Below, in pieces: positions 52,200 to 60,024 of a DNA stretch of 64,000 nucleotides. Positions within the stretch are counted from its first letter, which is position 1; each line of letters begins with the position of its first letter. Origin of the DNA: SABI01 sp963676605 (GTDB lineage Bacteria; Spirochaetota; Spirochaetia; Sphaerochaetales; Sphaerochaetaceae). The stretch is from assembly GCA_963676605.2 (NCBI GenBank), contig CAXXSP010000047.1, forward strand, positions 76,026 through 140,025, in the 5' to 3' direction. A program made the translations under genes and the position numbers. The notes below the pieces were generated by a model that saw only the letters and a list, made by a program, of their open reading frames with translations, did no database searches and had not been told where the DNA came from.

Positions 52200-53401
52200 T
52201 CCTGACTCCTCACCAGCACCTGCTGTACCCTGGAGACGAACGATTCATCATCGTCAGAGACAAGCACTCCCCTGAACAGGGGCGCCTTTCCCCCTCCTTT
52301 TGCACCGAAGGCATCCAGCACCTCTTTCTTCAGCAGGCTGTAGATACCCTGAGGGTCTTCCATTCCCTTGATTCCTATCAGGTAGGCGATTTTTCCCTCG
52401 GCTTTTCTCTGTACGGCGCAGAATAGGATCTGATCAGCACTTTCGATATACCGAGCTGCATGGGAGAGAGCATCAAAATCAAAGGAAGAGAAATCAACGG
52501 TAAAGGGAACCTCTCCCTTCCTGATCTCACCCAACGTGTTGAATACAAGGAGCTGTTCCAGCTGATTCCCTCTTTTTTTCTCATCAGAAAGAGTAGTCCT
52601 GAGAGATTCGACAGTCTGTACAACAGCCTCCTTCGGGGCAGAAAGAAGGACTTTCAGCTCCGAGATGATCTCCTGATTCTCTCTGATCTCCCGCTCCGCC
52701 TCATCGGCGAAAGCGAAGAACAGCCTGACATGCCCCCTGATACTCTCACTTCCCAAGTACAGGACACTCCTGATCTCTCCGGTACGTTCTGTATGGATCC
52801 CGCCGCAGGCGATCTCATCAAAGCCTTCGATCGTGACGATCCTCGGATCGCTGTCGACCTTCACACTCCGTCTCAGACCAAGAGTTTCAATCTCCGAACG
52901 CGGTATAATGCGGGAGCTCACCGGAACATCGTCAAGGATCGCCTTTCGGCAGGCTTCCAGGAGTTCATCGATCTTCTCACGGGAGATAGCAGAGGCATCG
53001 GTCTCAATGGCGATATCATGCTCTCCCATGTGAACCGACAGGGTTCCGATACCGAACAGGGAGAACAGCAGTCCGCTGATCAGATGCTGTCCGGTGTGTT
53101 CCACCATGTAATGATAACGGTGGTCCCAGTCCAGTCGCAGCGTGAGCTTCTTCCCAGCCTGAAGGGAGGAGCCCTTCTCAAGGTAATGCAGGATCTCCCC
53201 TTCAGAGGTGATCTGAGTATCGAGAACTCTCACATTCCCCAGCCAGCCCCGGTCCCCGGCAGGACCTCCTCCCTCGGGGTAGCAGATCGTCCTGTCCAGA
53301 AGGGCACACTTCTGCCCCTTCACCTCGCGTATCTCAAGAACTGACACCTCACAGGAGGTCAGTTTCGGCTCTTCACTGTACAGCTTCTCAGTAGTTCCCA
53401 T
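52196..53401 (-). CDS. AlaX-type alanyl-tRNA editing protein
   Basis: A 401-residue trans-editing factor that removes serine or glycine wrongly attached to tRNA-Ala. The N-terminal region has CYPEGGGPAGDRGWL, the middle has HTGQHLISGLLF with the zinc-binding His pair and CGGIHTERTGEI with zinc Cys and His. The last 110 residues look like a DHHA1-type domain (KKEVLDAFGAKGGGKAPLFRG). This is the long AlaX type. It precedes the VTT membrane gene with ATGA overlap and is divergent from the Rrf2 operon. Confidence 0.93.
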   Translation of the reverse strand: MGTTEKLYSEEPKLTSCEVSVLEIREVKGQKCALLDRTICYPEGGGPAGDRGWLGNVRVLDTQITSEGEILHYLEKGSSLQAGKKLTLRLDWDHRYHYMVEHTGQHLISGLLFSLFGIGTLSVHMGEHDIAIETDASAISREKIDELLEACRKAILDDVPVSSRIIPRSEIETLGLRRSVKVDSDPRIVTIEGFDEIACGGIHTERTGEIRSVLYLGSESIRGHVRLFFAFADEAEREIRENQEIISELKVLLSAPKEAVVQTVESLRTTLSDEKKRGNQLEQLLVFNTLGEIRKGEVPFTVDFSSFDFDALSHAARYIESADQILFCAVQRKAEGKIAYLIGIKGMEDPQGIYSLLKKEVLDAFGAKGGGKAPLFRGVLVSDDDESFVSRVQQVLVRSQE

Positions 53402-53497
53402 ACCTTCAGACTACTCTTTTTTCATACCATCGTCCATATTTCTCCCTTCAAAGGTTCTGTCTTTGAACCAGCAACTCATGAATTTTCTCTCATTGGA

Positions 53498-53526
53498 TTG
53501 ACATACACGACCTATTCAGGTATAAG
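53498..53526 (+). promoter_or_regulatory. Consensus promoter of the Rrf2 operon
   Basis: TTGACA (53498-53503) and TATAAG (53521-53526) are 17 bases apart. Transcription should start near 53533. Confidence 0.85.
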
Positions 53527-53533
53527 AGTACCT
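53510..53533. promoter_or_regulatory. ACCT/AGGT operator over the -10 element
   Basis: Three alternating half-sites occur: ACCT (53510-53513), AGGT (53518-53521) and ACCT (53530-53533). AGGTA (53518-53522) and TACCT (53529-53533) form a perfect inverted repeat with a six-base spacer that covers the -10. This is the expected place for an autorepressing Rrf2 protein. Confidence 0.6.
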
Positions 53534-53550
53534 AAATACGGAAACAGACT

Positions 53551-53970
53551 ATGATACACAAACTTATCAACATTTCAGAAGGGACATCTCTGGCTTTTCA
53601 CGGACTGGCAATGATCGCCCAAGGAGCGAATGAGACACCTCCAGACAGGGTAAATATCAAAACCATGGCGACGAAACTGGAAGCCTCGGAAAACCACCTT
53701 GCCAAGGTGTTTCAGAAACTGGGTAAGGCAGGAATCGTATCTTCGGTGAGAGGACCCTCAGGAGGATTCATCCTGGTGCAGCCTCCTGAGAATATCAGTC
53801 TGCTCAGTATTTATGAGATCCTGGAGGGGAAAACTGATCCAGAAGGATGCCCTCTGGGCTGGGAGACCTGCAATTTTGAAATCTGCATATTCGAAGACCG
53901 TATGCACAAGGCGAATAGAGAAATATATGAGATTTTAAAGGATATCACCCTTCTGGATTACACGAAATAA
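53551..53970 (+). CDS. Rrf2 family transcriptional regulator, possible Fe-S sensor
   Basis: A 139-residue winged-helix protein of the Rrf2 (IscR/NsrR) family. The recognition region is KLEASENHLAKVFQKLGKAG and the wing is RGPSGGF. Three Cys at residues 100, 107 and 112 lie where family members bind an iron-sulphur cluster, although the spacing (7 and 5) differs a little from IscR. It is the first gene of a five-gene operon, with 18 bases to the next start. It probably senses iron-sulphur state, nitric oxide or oxygen and represses its own promoter through the operator above. Confidence 0.92.
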   Translation: MIHKLINISEGTSLAFHGLAMIAQGANETPPDRVNIKTMATKLEASENHLAKVFQKLGKAGIVSSVRGPSGGFILVQPPENISLLSIYEILEGKTDPEGCPLGWETCNFEICIFEDRMHKANREIYEILKDITLLDYTK

Positions 53971-53988
53971 GGCAGCAAGGAGCCAAGT

Positions 53989-55218
53989 ATGAACTACTTC
54001 AGTGTTGAAGACACACTACATACCATCATAGAAAACTACCCGGAAACATTACCGGTTTTCACTTCCAACGGATTCCAGCGGATGCAGGATCCGGGAGAAC
54101 GGAAACGGTTCGGGAGCACCATCGACTTGAAAACAGCGCTGATGCTCAAGAACCTCGATGTTTCCCATTTCTCGAATCTACTTACTGAAGCGATAGATAC
54201 CCATCGCAGACCTGTCGATCTCACCCTTTCTCAGTCAGAAAAGCGTGAAGCTGACGACACTATCGAGCTTGCAGGACTCCTTCCCTGTCCCGTACGCCTT
54301 CCCCTTCTTGAAGGCTTCACCGAATTCAGCAAGAGCTTCACAGAGAAAACAGGGATTCACATCAACCATGAACTCAAAGCGGCATCCATGGGACTCGACT
54401 GGGTCCAGGAGCACATCGAAGGGGTAGAGGATGCATCACGCCTTCCTGACCTGTTCATCTCGGCAGGCTTTGACATGTTCTTCGACCGCGACAAGATCGG
54501 ACGCTTCATGGATGCGGGAGTCTTCAAGGATTTCAGCGGTCTGGACGAGTACAATGCCGATTTCCCTCAGCTCAAGGATCCCCGTGGACAGTTCTCGATG
54601 ATCGGAGTTGTCCCGGCAGTATTTTTGATCAACACCGAAGAGCTCGGTGACCTTCCTCTGCCGACAAGCTGGGAGGATGTGCTGAAGCCCGAATTCGAGA
54701 AGCGGGTCTCGCTCCCTGTAGGAGACTTCGACCTGTTCAACGGTATTCTACTGAATATCCACAAGAAGTACGGAGATGAGGGAGTAAGAAAACTGGGACA
54801 CAGCCTTCTGGAATCGATGCACCCTTCCCAGATGGTCAAGAGCACTCAGCGACGTACGAATGTCCCTGCAGTCACAATCATGCCCTACTTCTTCACGAAG
54901 ATGGCCAAGCCGGGAAGTACGCTTCAGGCGGTGTGGCCGTCAGACGGAGCGATCATAAGCCCCATATTCATGCTTTCAAAGAATGAAAAGAAGGAGAGTC
55001 TAAAACCTCTGGTGGAGTTCTTCGCCTCTCAGAAGGTGGGTGAGATCCTCTCCCACAACGGTCTTTTCCCCTCCGTGAATCCACAGGTCGACAACCGTAT
55101 CCCCGAAGAGAACAGCTATATGTGGCTCGGCTGGGATTATCTCTACTCCCATGATATCACACAGCTTATCAAGCATTGTGAGGATGTGTTCAACAGCGCA
55201 CTGGAGGAGGCAGTATGA
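53989..55218 (+). CDS. Solute-binding-protein-like protein without signal peptide, N-terminal DUF1858/ScdA_N-like domain
   Basis: A 409-residue protein. Residues 1-60 carry a short helical domain (TLHTIIENYPETLPVFTSNG), like the DUF1858/ScdA_N module found in iron-sulphur repair proteins. Residues from about 90 on look like a type II periplasmic-binding-protein fold: LPLLEGFTEFSKSFTEKTGI, DLFISAGFDMFFD, GVVPAVFLINTEEL, LPTSWEDVLKP. There is no signal peptide or lipobox, so the protein should stay in the cytoplasm, which is odd for a binding protein. It overlaps the GTPase gene by four bases. A metal or oxyanion carrier within the cell is one possible reading. I do not know a characterised homologue. 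Confidence 0.72.
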   Translation: MNYFSVEDTLHTIIENYPETLPVFTSNGFQRMQDPGERKRFGSTIDLKTALMLKNLDVSHFSNLLTEAIDTHRRPVDLTLSQSEKREADDTIELAGLLPCPVRLPLLEGFTEFSKSFTEKTGIHINHELKAASMGLDWVQEHIEGVEDASRLPDLFISAGFDMFFDRDKIGRFMDAGVFKDFSGLDEYNADFPQLKDPRGQFSMIGVVPAVFLINTEELGDLPLPTSWEDVLKPEFEKRVSLPVGDFDLFNGILLNIHKKYGDEGVRKLGHSLLESMHPSQMVKSTQRRTNVPAVTIMPYFFTKMAKPGSTLQAVWPSDGAIISPIFMLSKNEKKESLKPLVEFFASQKVGEILSHNGLFPSVNPQVDNRIPEENSYMWLGWDYLYSHDITQLIKHCEDVFNSALEEAV

Positions 55219-55916
55219 ATCTGGTAACCGTTTCAGGACCTCCCTCCTCGGGAAAGACATCGGTCATCCTGAAAACCCTTGAATCCTTGAGGGATCAGGG
55301 ATTGAAAGTAGGAGTCGTCAAATTCGACTGTCTCTATACTGATGATGACAAGCTCTATGCCAAAGCTGGATTTCCGGTAAAGAAGGGACTCTCCGGAGCG
55401 CTCTGCCCTGACCATTACTTCGTTTCCAATGTGGAGGAAGTGACCAAGTGGGGTGTAAGCGAAGGATTCGACCTTCTGGTATCAGAATCGGCAGGACTCT
55501 GCAACCGCTGTTCCCCCTATGTAAAAGAGGTACGGGCAGTCTGCGTTATCGATAACCTGTCAGGAATCAATACTCCCAAAAAAATCGGACCCATGCTCAA
55601 GTCGGCTGATATCGTCGTGATCACCAAGGGAGATATCGTCTCCCAGGCCGAACGCGAAGTCTTCGCCAGCAGGGTGAACATGGTGAATCCGGTTGCTGTG
55701 ATCATGAATATCAATGGACTGACAGGTCAGGGAAGCTACGAACTCTCCACTCTGCTGTACAACGAGGATTCCCATGTGGAATCACTGGTAGGTAAGAGCC
55801 TCAGATTCCCTATGCCTTCGGCACTCTGTTCCTACTGTCTCGGAGAGACCCGGATCGGAGAGAGCTACCAGATGGGTAACGTACGTAAAATAAACCTTGA
55901 CGGAGGGCAGGCATAA
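55215..55916 (+). CDS. HypB/UreG/CobW-like GTPase with two CxxC motifs
   Basis: A 233-residue SIMIBI-class P-loop protein. The P-loop GPPSSGKT is at residues 8-15 and a TKGD motif at 137-140 corresponds to the guanine-specificity NKxD. HypB, UreG and CobW relatives deliver nickel or other metals into enzymes. Two extra motifs, C96-x2-C99 (CNRC in ESAGLCNRCSPY) and C205-x2-C208 (CSYC), may bind a metal. The protein is too short for CobW and lacks its C-terminal domain. It sits between the binding-protein-like gene and the ABC ATPase gene with overlapping codons on both sides. Metal insertion is inferred from family, not shown. Confidence 0.78.
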   Translation: MNLVTVSGPPSSGKTSVILKTLESLRDQGLKVGVVKFDCLYTDDDKLYAKAGFPVKKGLSGALCPDHYFVSNVEEVTKWGVSEGFDLLVSESAGLCNRCSPYVKEVRAVCVIDNLSGINTPKKIGPMLKSADIVVITKGDIVSQAEREVFASRVNMVNPVAVIMNINGLTGQGSYELSTLLYNEDSHVESLVGKSLRFPMPSALCSYCLGETRIGESYQMGNVRKINLDGGQA

Positions 55917-56950
55917 TGGCAGTCACGAGAGATAGAATACGCATCAGAACACTGGGTCAGCTGCTGAGCGATTACCCCTTCGTTGATACCTTCTTCACCA
56001 ACAATAACCTGGACCTCACCGGGCTGAATGACACTCCCCTGGAACAGATGTTTGATCACTGGGAAGAAGAGACTCTGGAGGACCGCGCCGTCGATCCCGA
56101 AGAGATTATCAACCAGGTGACCGAGTTCATCAACCAGATGCTCTCCTTCCTGGGAGAAGAAGAGGGAATCAGGTCCCTGACGATCCTTGCGGGAACAGAT
56201 AAATCAGGCGAAACAGAAGGCTATGACCAGCTTGATATCCGTCCGGGTCAGATCATCTCGATCGTGGGTCCCACCGGCTCAGGAAAGAGCCGCCTTCTTG
56301 CCGATATTGAATGGGTTGCACAGGAAGACACCCCGACGAAGAGGAAAATCCTGATCAACGAGGATATCCCCGACAACTCCTGGCGTTTTTCCTCTTCTAA
56401 AAAGCTCGTAGCCCAGCTTTCCCAGAACATGAACTTCGTCATGGACCTTACGGTCGAAGAGTTCGTTGAACTCCATGCAGCCAGTCGCATGGTGGAGAAC
56501 CAGGAAGAAGTGGTACAGCGTATCATCGCACAGGCCAACGATCTGGCAGGAGAGAAGTTCGCTCCCGATACCCCGATCACTTCGCTGAGCGGAGGACAGT
56601 CACGTGCACTGATGATTGCCGATACCGCTATCCTGAGCAAATCCCCGATCATTCTGATCGACGAGATCGAGAATGCCGGAATCGACCGGAAGCGGGCACT
56701 GGACCTGCTGCTCTCGGAAGAAAAGATCGTTCTCATGGCAACCCATGACCCGATCCTTGCTCTCATGGGTGACCGGCGTATCGTCATAAAAAACGGCGGA
56801 ATCGCCAAGGTGATAGAAACAACTGAAGAAGAGAGATCTATTCTCTCCCACTTAGAAGAGCTGGACAGGACCCTGCTCTCGTATAGAAGCCGGCTACGAG
56901 CCGGAGAAAGCCTCATCGGGGCAGATAACAAAGGAGTCAATTATGCATGA
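55916..56950 (+). CDS. Soluble ABC-type ATPase with N-terminal DUF1858-like domain
   Basis: A 344-residue protein. Residues 1-50 repeat the short helical domain of the gene two places upstream (TLGQLLSDYPFVDTFFTNNN). The ATPase has Walker A GPTGSGKS (118-125), signature LSGGQ (224-228), Walker B IILIDE (245-250) and switch His277 in ATHDP. The Walker B is followed by IENAGI, not the usual PTSGLD. No permease is encoded nearby, so the protein is unlikely to drive ordinary transport. It may act as a mechanical ATPase on a protein or cluster, as SufC or UvrA-type proteins do. It overlaps the last gene by eight bases. Confidence 0.78.
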   Translation: MAVTRDRIRIRTLGQLLSDYPFVDTFFTNNNLDLTGLNDTPLEQMFDHWEEETLEDRAVDPEEIINQVTEFINQMLSFLGEEEGIRSLTILAGTDKSGETEGYDQLDIRPGQIISIVGPTGSGKSRLLADIEWVAQEDTPTKRKILINEDIPDNSWRFSSSKKLVAQLSQNMNFVMDLTVEEFVELHAASRMVENQEEVVQRIIAQANDLAGEKFAPDTPITSLSGGQSRALMIADTAILSKSPIILIDEIENAGIDRKRALDLLLSEEKIVLMATHDPILALMGDRRIVIKNGGIAKVIETTEEERSILSHLEELDRTLLSYRSRLRAGESLIGADNKGVNYA

Positions 56951-57182
56951 CGGATGCAGCGCAAGTTTTGGAGACGGACGTCAGGTAGTGGATAAAGTAC
57001 GAATGATGGGTTTTGCGGGACAGCCCGTTCCCGTCCCTCTCCCGATCACCTGCTCCTGCGGGGAGTCTTTCAGTATGCAGACCTTTGAAGCCGCATGCCC
57101 AGCCTGTGGAAACGTGCACGCGGTAACGCCCTGTCACGCCTTCGATCCTGATAACGTGATGGCTGCCGGAATCGGATATTAA
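56943..57182 (+). CDS. Small zinc-ribbon protein at the end of the Rrf2 operon
   Basis: A 79-residue protein with C37-x-C39, C52-x2-C55 and C64, which together suggest a rubredoxin-like or zinc-ribbon knuckle (TCSCGESFSMQTFE, then ACPACGNVHAVTPC). N-terminal residues are glycine-rich with a GFAGQPVPVPLP stretch. I do not recognise a named family. Its start lies inside the ABC ATPase gene (eight-base overlap), so it belongs to the same transcript. It could serve as a metal donor, redox partner or adaptor for the GTPase and ATPase. Confidence 0.75.
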   Translation: MHDGCSASFGDGRQVVDKVRMMGFAGQPVPVPLPITCSCGESFSMQTFEAACPACGNVHAVTPCHAFDPDNVMAAGIGY

Positions 57183-57198
57183 CCGATACAGAACGTAC

Positions 57199-57227
57199 AG
57201 CTGGAGAGGGAAAATCCTTTTCCAGCT
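57199..57227 (+). terminator. Terminator-like hairpin after the Rrf2 operon
   Basis: AGCTGGA (57199-57205) pairs with TCCAGCT (57221-57227), and an inner AGG/CCT extends the stem. No T tract follows, so termination is uncertain. It marks the end of the operon. Confidence 0.5.
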
Positions 57228-57238
57228 CCATATCACCC

Positions 57239-57268
57239 TTGTCGATGAAGTCTCCCTTTTGCTATCTT
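57239..57268 (+). promoter_or_regulatory. Promoter of the 57.3 kb pair
   Basis: TTGTCG (57239-57244) and TATCTT (57263-57268) are 18 bases apart, with TGC directly before the -10. The same TGCTATCTT block occurs before the tRNA gene. Confidence 0.55.
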
Positions 57269-57306
57269 GAGAATGGAATCCGAGAAAGGAAAAGGAGAAG
57301 CGCGCC

Positions 57307-57909
57307 ATGTCACTTTTAAAATCAGCCTGGGAGATTGCACTCGAGAAGACCGAGGATATCGAAGTCGATGAGAATAAGATCAGAAAAGATCAGAGAATCG
57401 AAAAAGGCCGACGCCTCGCGGGCTCCTATCTCAGTGATATAGAAGCAACCTTCGAAGCCCTGGAGAAATCCTATAAGGATATACCCGAAGAACACAGGGA
57501 AGATATCAACAGCGGTATTGCCCGTACGATCGTCGTGAATATCGCCCTCCCCCAGAGTGATGACTACCTCATGCGGATGGAAAAGATCGCGAACCTTGCA
57601 GGTTTCATCAGCGAGGACGGAGAAGCTATCGCTCGCCATATCGGTGAGCTCTCAGGCCTCATGGGACAGTACCTCGAAGCACGTGAAACTCTCCTTGAGA
57701 GAGCAAAGGCACAGTATCAGCCGATGTTCGAACAGAAACAGCAGCAGATGATGGCACAGTACGGCCGCGCCAGCTATACCTCCGTAGAACAGGACCCTGA
57801 ATTCATCCAGTTCCTTCAGAAGCATTATAAACAGCTCTCAGGACAGTATCAGGAAACTCTCGATAGAGCGAAAGAGGAATTGAAGCACCTCTGGAATATT
57901 GCAGAATAA
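57307..57909 (+). CDS. Hypothetical helical protein of 200 residues
   Basis: The family is not recognised. The protein is predicted to be almost all helical and rich in Glu, Lys and Gln, with a Gln/Met-rich coiled stretch (FEQKQQQMMAQYG) and a long C-terminal helix. No membrane segment or signal is present. AAGGAG precedes the ATG. Two bases separate it from the SDR gene, so they form a unit. Its likely role is structural or protein-binding; nothing more can be said from sequence. Confidence 0.7.
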   Translation: MSLLKSAWEIALEKTEDIEVDENKIRKDQRIEKGRRLAGSYLSDIEATFEALEKSYKDIPEEHREDINSGIARTIVVNIALPQSDDYLMRMEKIANLAGFISEDGEAIARHIGELSGLMGQYLEARETLLERAKAQYQPMFEQKQQQMMAQYGRASYTSVEQDPEFIQFLQKHYKQLSGQYQETLDRAKEELKHLWNIAE

Positions 57910-57911
57910 CT

Positions 57912-58604
57912 ATGAAAGCACTTGTAACCGGAGCCACAAAGGGAATCGGATTCGCCGTCACCCGCTCTCTCCTGGAAGAAGGCTGCACCGTCTTTGCCGT
58001 CGGTCGTGAATTGAGCAGACTCCAGTCTCTTCCAGCCGCAAAGGGAAAACTGATTCCCTATCAGGCGGATCTTATGACCTGCAACCTCTCCGCCCTTGTC
58101 AGCGAAGCAGACCGGGCGATGGGCGGTATCTCCGTACTTATCAATAATGCAGGGACTTCCCTTTCCAAGAAACTGGAAGAGACAGAGGAAGCCGAATGGG
58201 AAGCGGTGATGAAGCTCAACGCAAAGATCCCTTTCTTTCTTTCGAAGGAAGCAATACCGCATCTCAGAAAGCATACACGCTCGTTCATCATCAACATCGC
58301 CTCAGTAGTCGCAACCAAGGGCTATGAGCTCCAGTCAGCCTACGCGGCATCGAAGCATGCCCTGCTTGGCTTCAGCAAATCAGCAGCAAAAGAACTCCAG
58401 ACGGATGGAATCCGTGTTCACGTGATCTCCCCGGGGGGTGTTGCGACTGAGATGGTTACCTCTATGAGACCTGACATCGATACCAGTGAACTGATTGCAC
58501 CCGAAGAGATTGCAGAGATTGTGATATTCCTCCTGAGGCAGAAAGGGAATGCGGCGATTGATGAGATTCAGGTGAGACGGGAGACAAAGACTCCCTTCAT
58601 CTGA
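57912..58604 (+). CDS. Short-chain dehydrogenase/reductase (SDR)
   Basis: A 230-residue NAD(P)-dependent oxidoreductase. The cofactor motif VTGATKGIGFAV is at residues 4-15, NNAGTS follows, and the catalytic Tyr and Lys lie in YAASKHALLG. The substrate is not evident. FabG-like or sugar/steroid-type SDRs have this size. It is the second gene of a pair with the helical protein and is convergent with the malic enzyme gene. Confidence 0.93.
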   Translation: MKALVTGATKGIGFAVTRSLLEEGCTVFAVGRELSRLQSLPAAKGKLIPYQADLMTCNLSALVSEADRAMGGISVLINNAGTSLSKKLEETEEAEWEAVMKLNAKIPFFLSKEAIPHLRKHTRSFIINIASVVATKGYELQSAYAASKHALLGFSKSAAKELQTDGIRVHVISPGGVATEMVTSMRPDIDTSELIAPEEIAEIVIFLLRQKGNAAIDEIQVRRETKTPFI

Positions 58605-58655
58605 AAAAAATCATGATAACAGAGCTTCCCTGATTGATAGGTAGGAGTGAGTAAT

Positions 58656-58688
58656 CCTGAAGAGACCGAGAGAAACGGTCCCTTCAGG
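58656..58688. terminator. Hairpin between SDR and malic enzyme genes
   Basis: CCTGAAGAGACCG (58656-58668) and CGGTCCCTTCAGG (58676-58688) pair over 13 positions with one mismatch or G-U pair. It lies between two convergent genes. No T tract is obvious on either strand. Confidence 0.5.
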
Positions 58689-58697
58689 CTGTTGATG

Positions 58698-59984
58698 TCA
58701 GACCCAGTAGGGGGCCATTCTCTTTACGAGTTCCTCTTCATAGGCTGCCCAGTCGGTGATCGGGTGTTTTGCCAACCCTTCGGCACAGGCTGCTTTCGCC
58801 ACTGCGACAGCTTCCCAGCTGATGACACGGGGATCGAACGGCTTGGGCACGATATATTCACGTCCGAAGGAGAAGGATTTTCCTCCATAGGCTTTCGCCA
58901 CGATCTCGGGAACAGCTTCCTTGGCAAGCGCCGCAAGAGCCTTGGCAGCAGCCATCTTCATTCCTTCAGAAATCGTTGTCGCTCTCACATCGAGAGCTCC
59001 ACGGAAGATAAAGGGGAAGCCGAGGACGTTATTGATCTGGTTGGGGAAGTCGCTTCTTCCCGTCGCCATGATGACGTCACTGCGTGTCGCCACAGCAAGT
59101 TCGTAGGAGATCTCAGGGTTGGGGTTACTCATCGCGAAAACGATCGGGTCTTTCGCCATCGAGTTCAGCATGGCGGGAGTGACGCAGTCTGCGACTGAGA
59201 GTCCCATGAATACATCGGCACCGTTCATCGCATCTTCGAGGGTTCTGAGCTCCGTATCACGGGCGAACTCCTCTTTCTGTGGAGTCATGGATACCGAACG
59301 ACCGCTATAGATCACACCCTTGCTGTCCAGCATGGTGATGTTCTCTTTCTGAACGCCCGCAGCCATGAACATCTTTGCACAGCTGATGCCGGCAGCTCCG
59401 GCTCCGTTCACTACGACTTTCACGTCACTCAGTTTCTTACCGACGATCTCACAGGCGTTCATGAGACCGGCAGTTGAGATGATGGCAGTGCCATGCTGGT
59501 CATCATGGAAGATGGGGATATCGCACTGCTCGATAAGGGTCTGCTCGATCTCGAAACAGCCGGGAGCCTTGATATCTTCAAGGTTCACTCCACCGAAGGT
59601 AGGCTCCATCGCCTTGACCATCTCGATGATCTTCTTCGGGTCAGTCTCGTCAAGTTCGATATCAAAGACATCAATATCCGCGAATCTCTTGAACAGAACA
59701 CCTTTTCCCTCCATGACCGGTTTCGAAGCAAGTGCCCCGCGGTCTCCGAGACCGAGGATCGCCGTACCGTTGGAAATGACAGCGACAAGATTCCCCTTTG
59801 AGGTATAGCGGTATGCATCCTCCGGGTTCTCTGCTATTTCAAGAACAGGCTTCGCCACCCCGGGGGTATAGGCAAGCGAGAGTTCTTCCGCGGTCGTACA
59901 GGGTTTGGTCGGAACGACCGACACCTTTCCGGGTACTCCGTCAGCCTCATGGTATCTGAGAGCTTTTTCCTTCAGGACATCCAT
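58698..59984 (-). CDS. Malic enzyme, short bacterial form
   Basis: A 428-residue oxidative decarboxylase of malate to pyruvate with NAD(P). Landmarks are SLAYTPGVAKP, the Lys region of GVLFKRFADIDVFDIEL, the FHDDQHGTA metal-binding block and the Rossmann motif NGAGAAGISCAKMF. It equals the catalytic half of MaeB; the phosphotransacetylase-like C-terminal domain of the large form is absent. AAGGAGAAG stands before the ATG. It is third in an operon after deoR and the malate/lactate dehydrogenase gene, so it can feed pyruvate from malate. Confidence 0.95.
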   Translation of the reverse strand: MDVLKEKALRYHEADGVPGKVSVVPTKPCTTAEELSLAYTPGVAKPVLEIAENPEDAYRYTSKGNLVAVISNGTAILGLGDRGALASKPVMEGKGVLFKRFADIDVFDIELDETDPKKIIEMVKAMEPTFGGVNLEDIKAPGCFEIEQTLIEQCDIPIFHDDQHGTAIISTAGLMNACEIVGKKLSDVKVVVNGAGAAGISCAKMFMAAGVQKENITMLDSKGVIYSGRSVSMTPQKEEFARDTELRTLEDAMNGADVFMGLSVADCVTPAMLNSMAKDPIVFAMSNPNPEISYELAVATRSDVIMATGRSDFPNQINNVLGFPFIFRGALDVRATTISEGMKMAAAKALAALAKEAVPEIVAKAYGGKSFSFGREYIVPKPFDPRVISWEAVAVAKAACAEGLAKHPITDWAAYEEELVKRMAPYWV

Positions 59985-60024
59985 TGTGTCTTCTCCTTCA
60001 ATGTCTTCTTATCTGAAATATATC

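Noticed and set aside
52460..53344. Open frame of 294 codons antisense to the AlaX gene
   Set aside because: The minus-strand product shows all AlaX motifs. The opposite frame has no ribosome site or recognisable domain.
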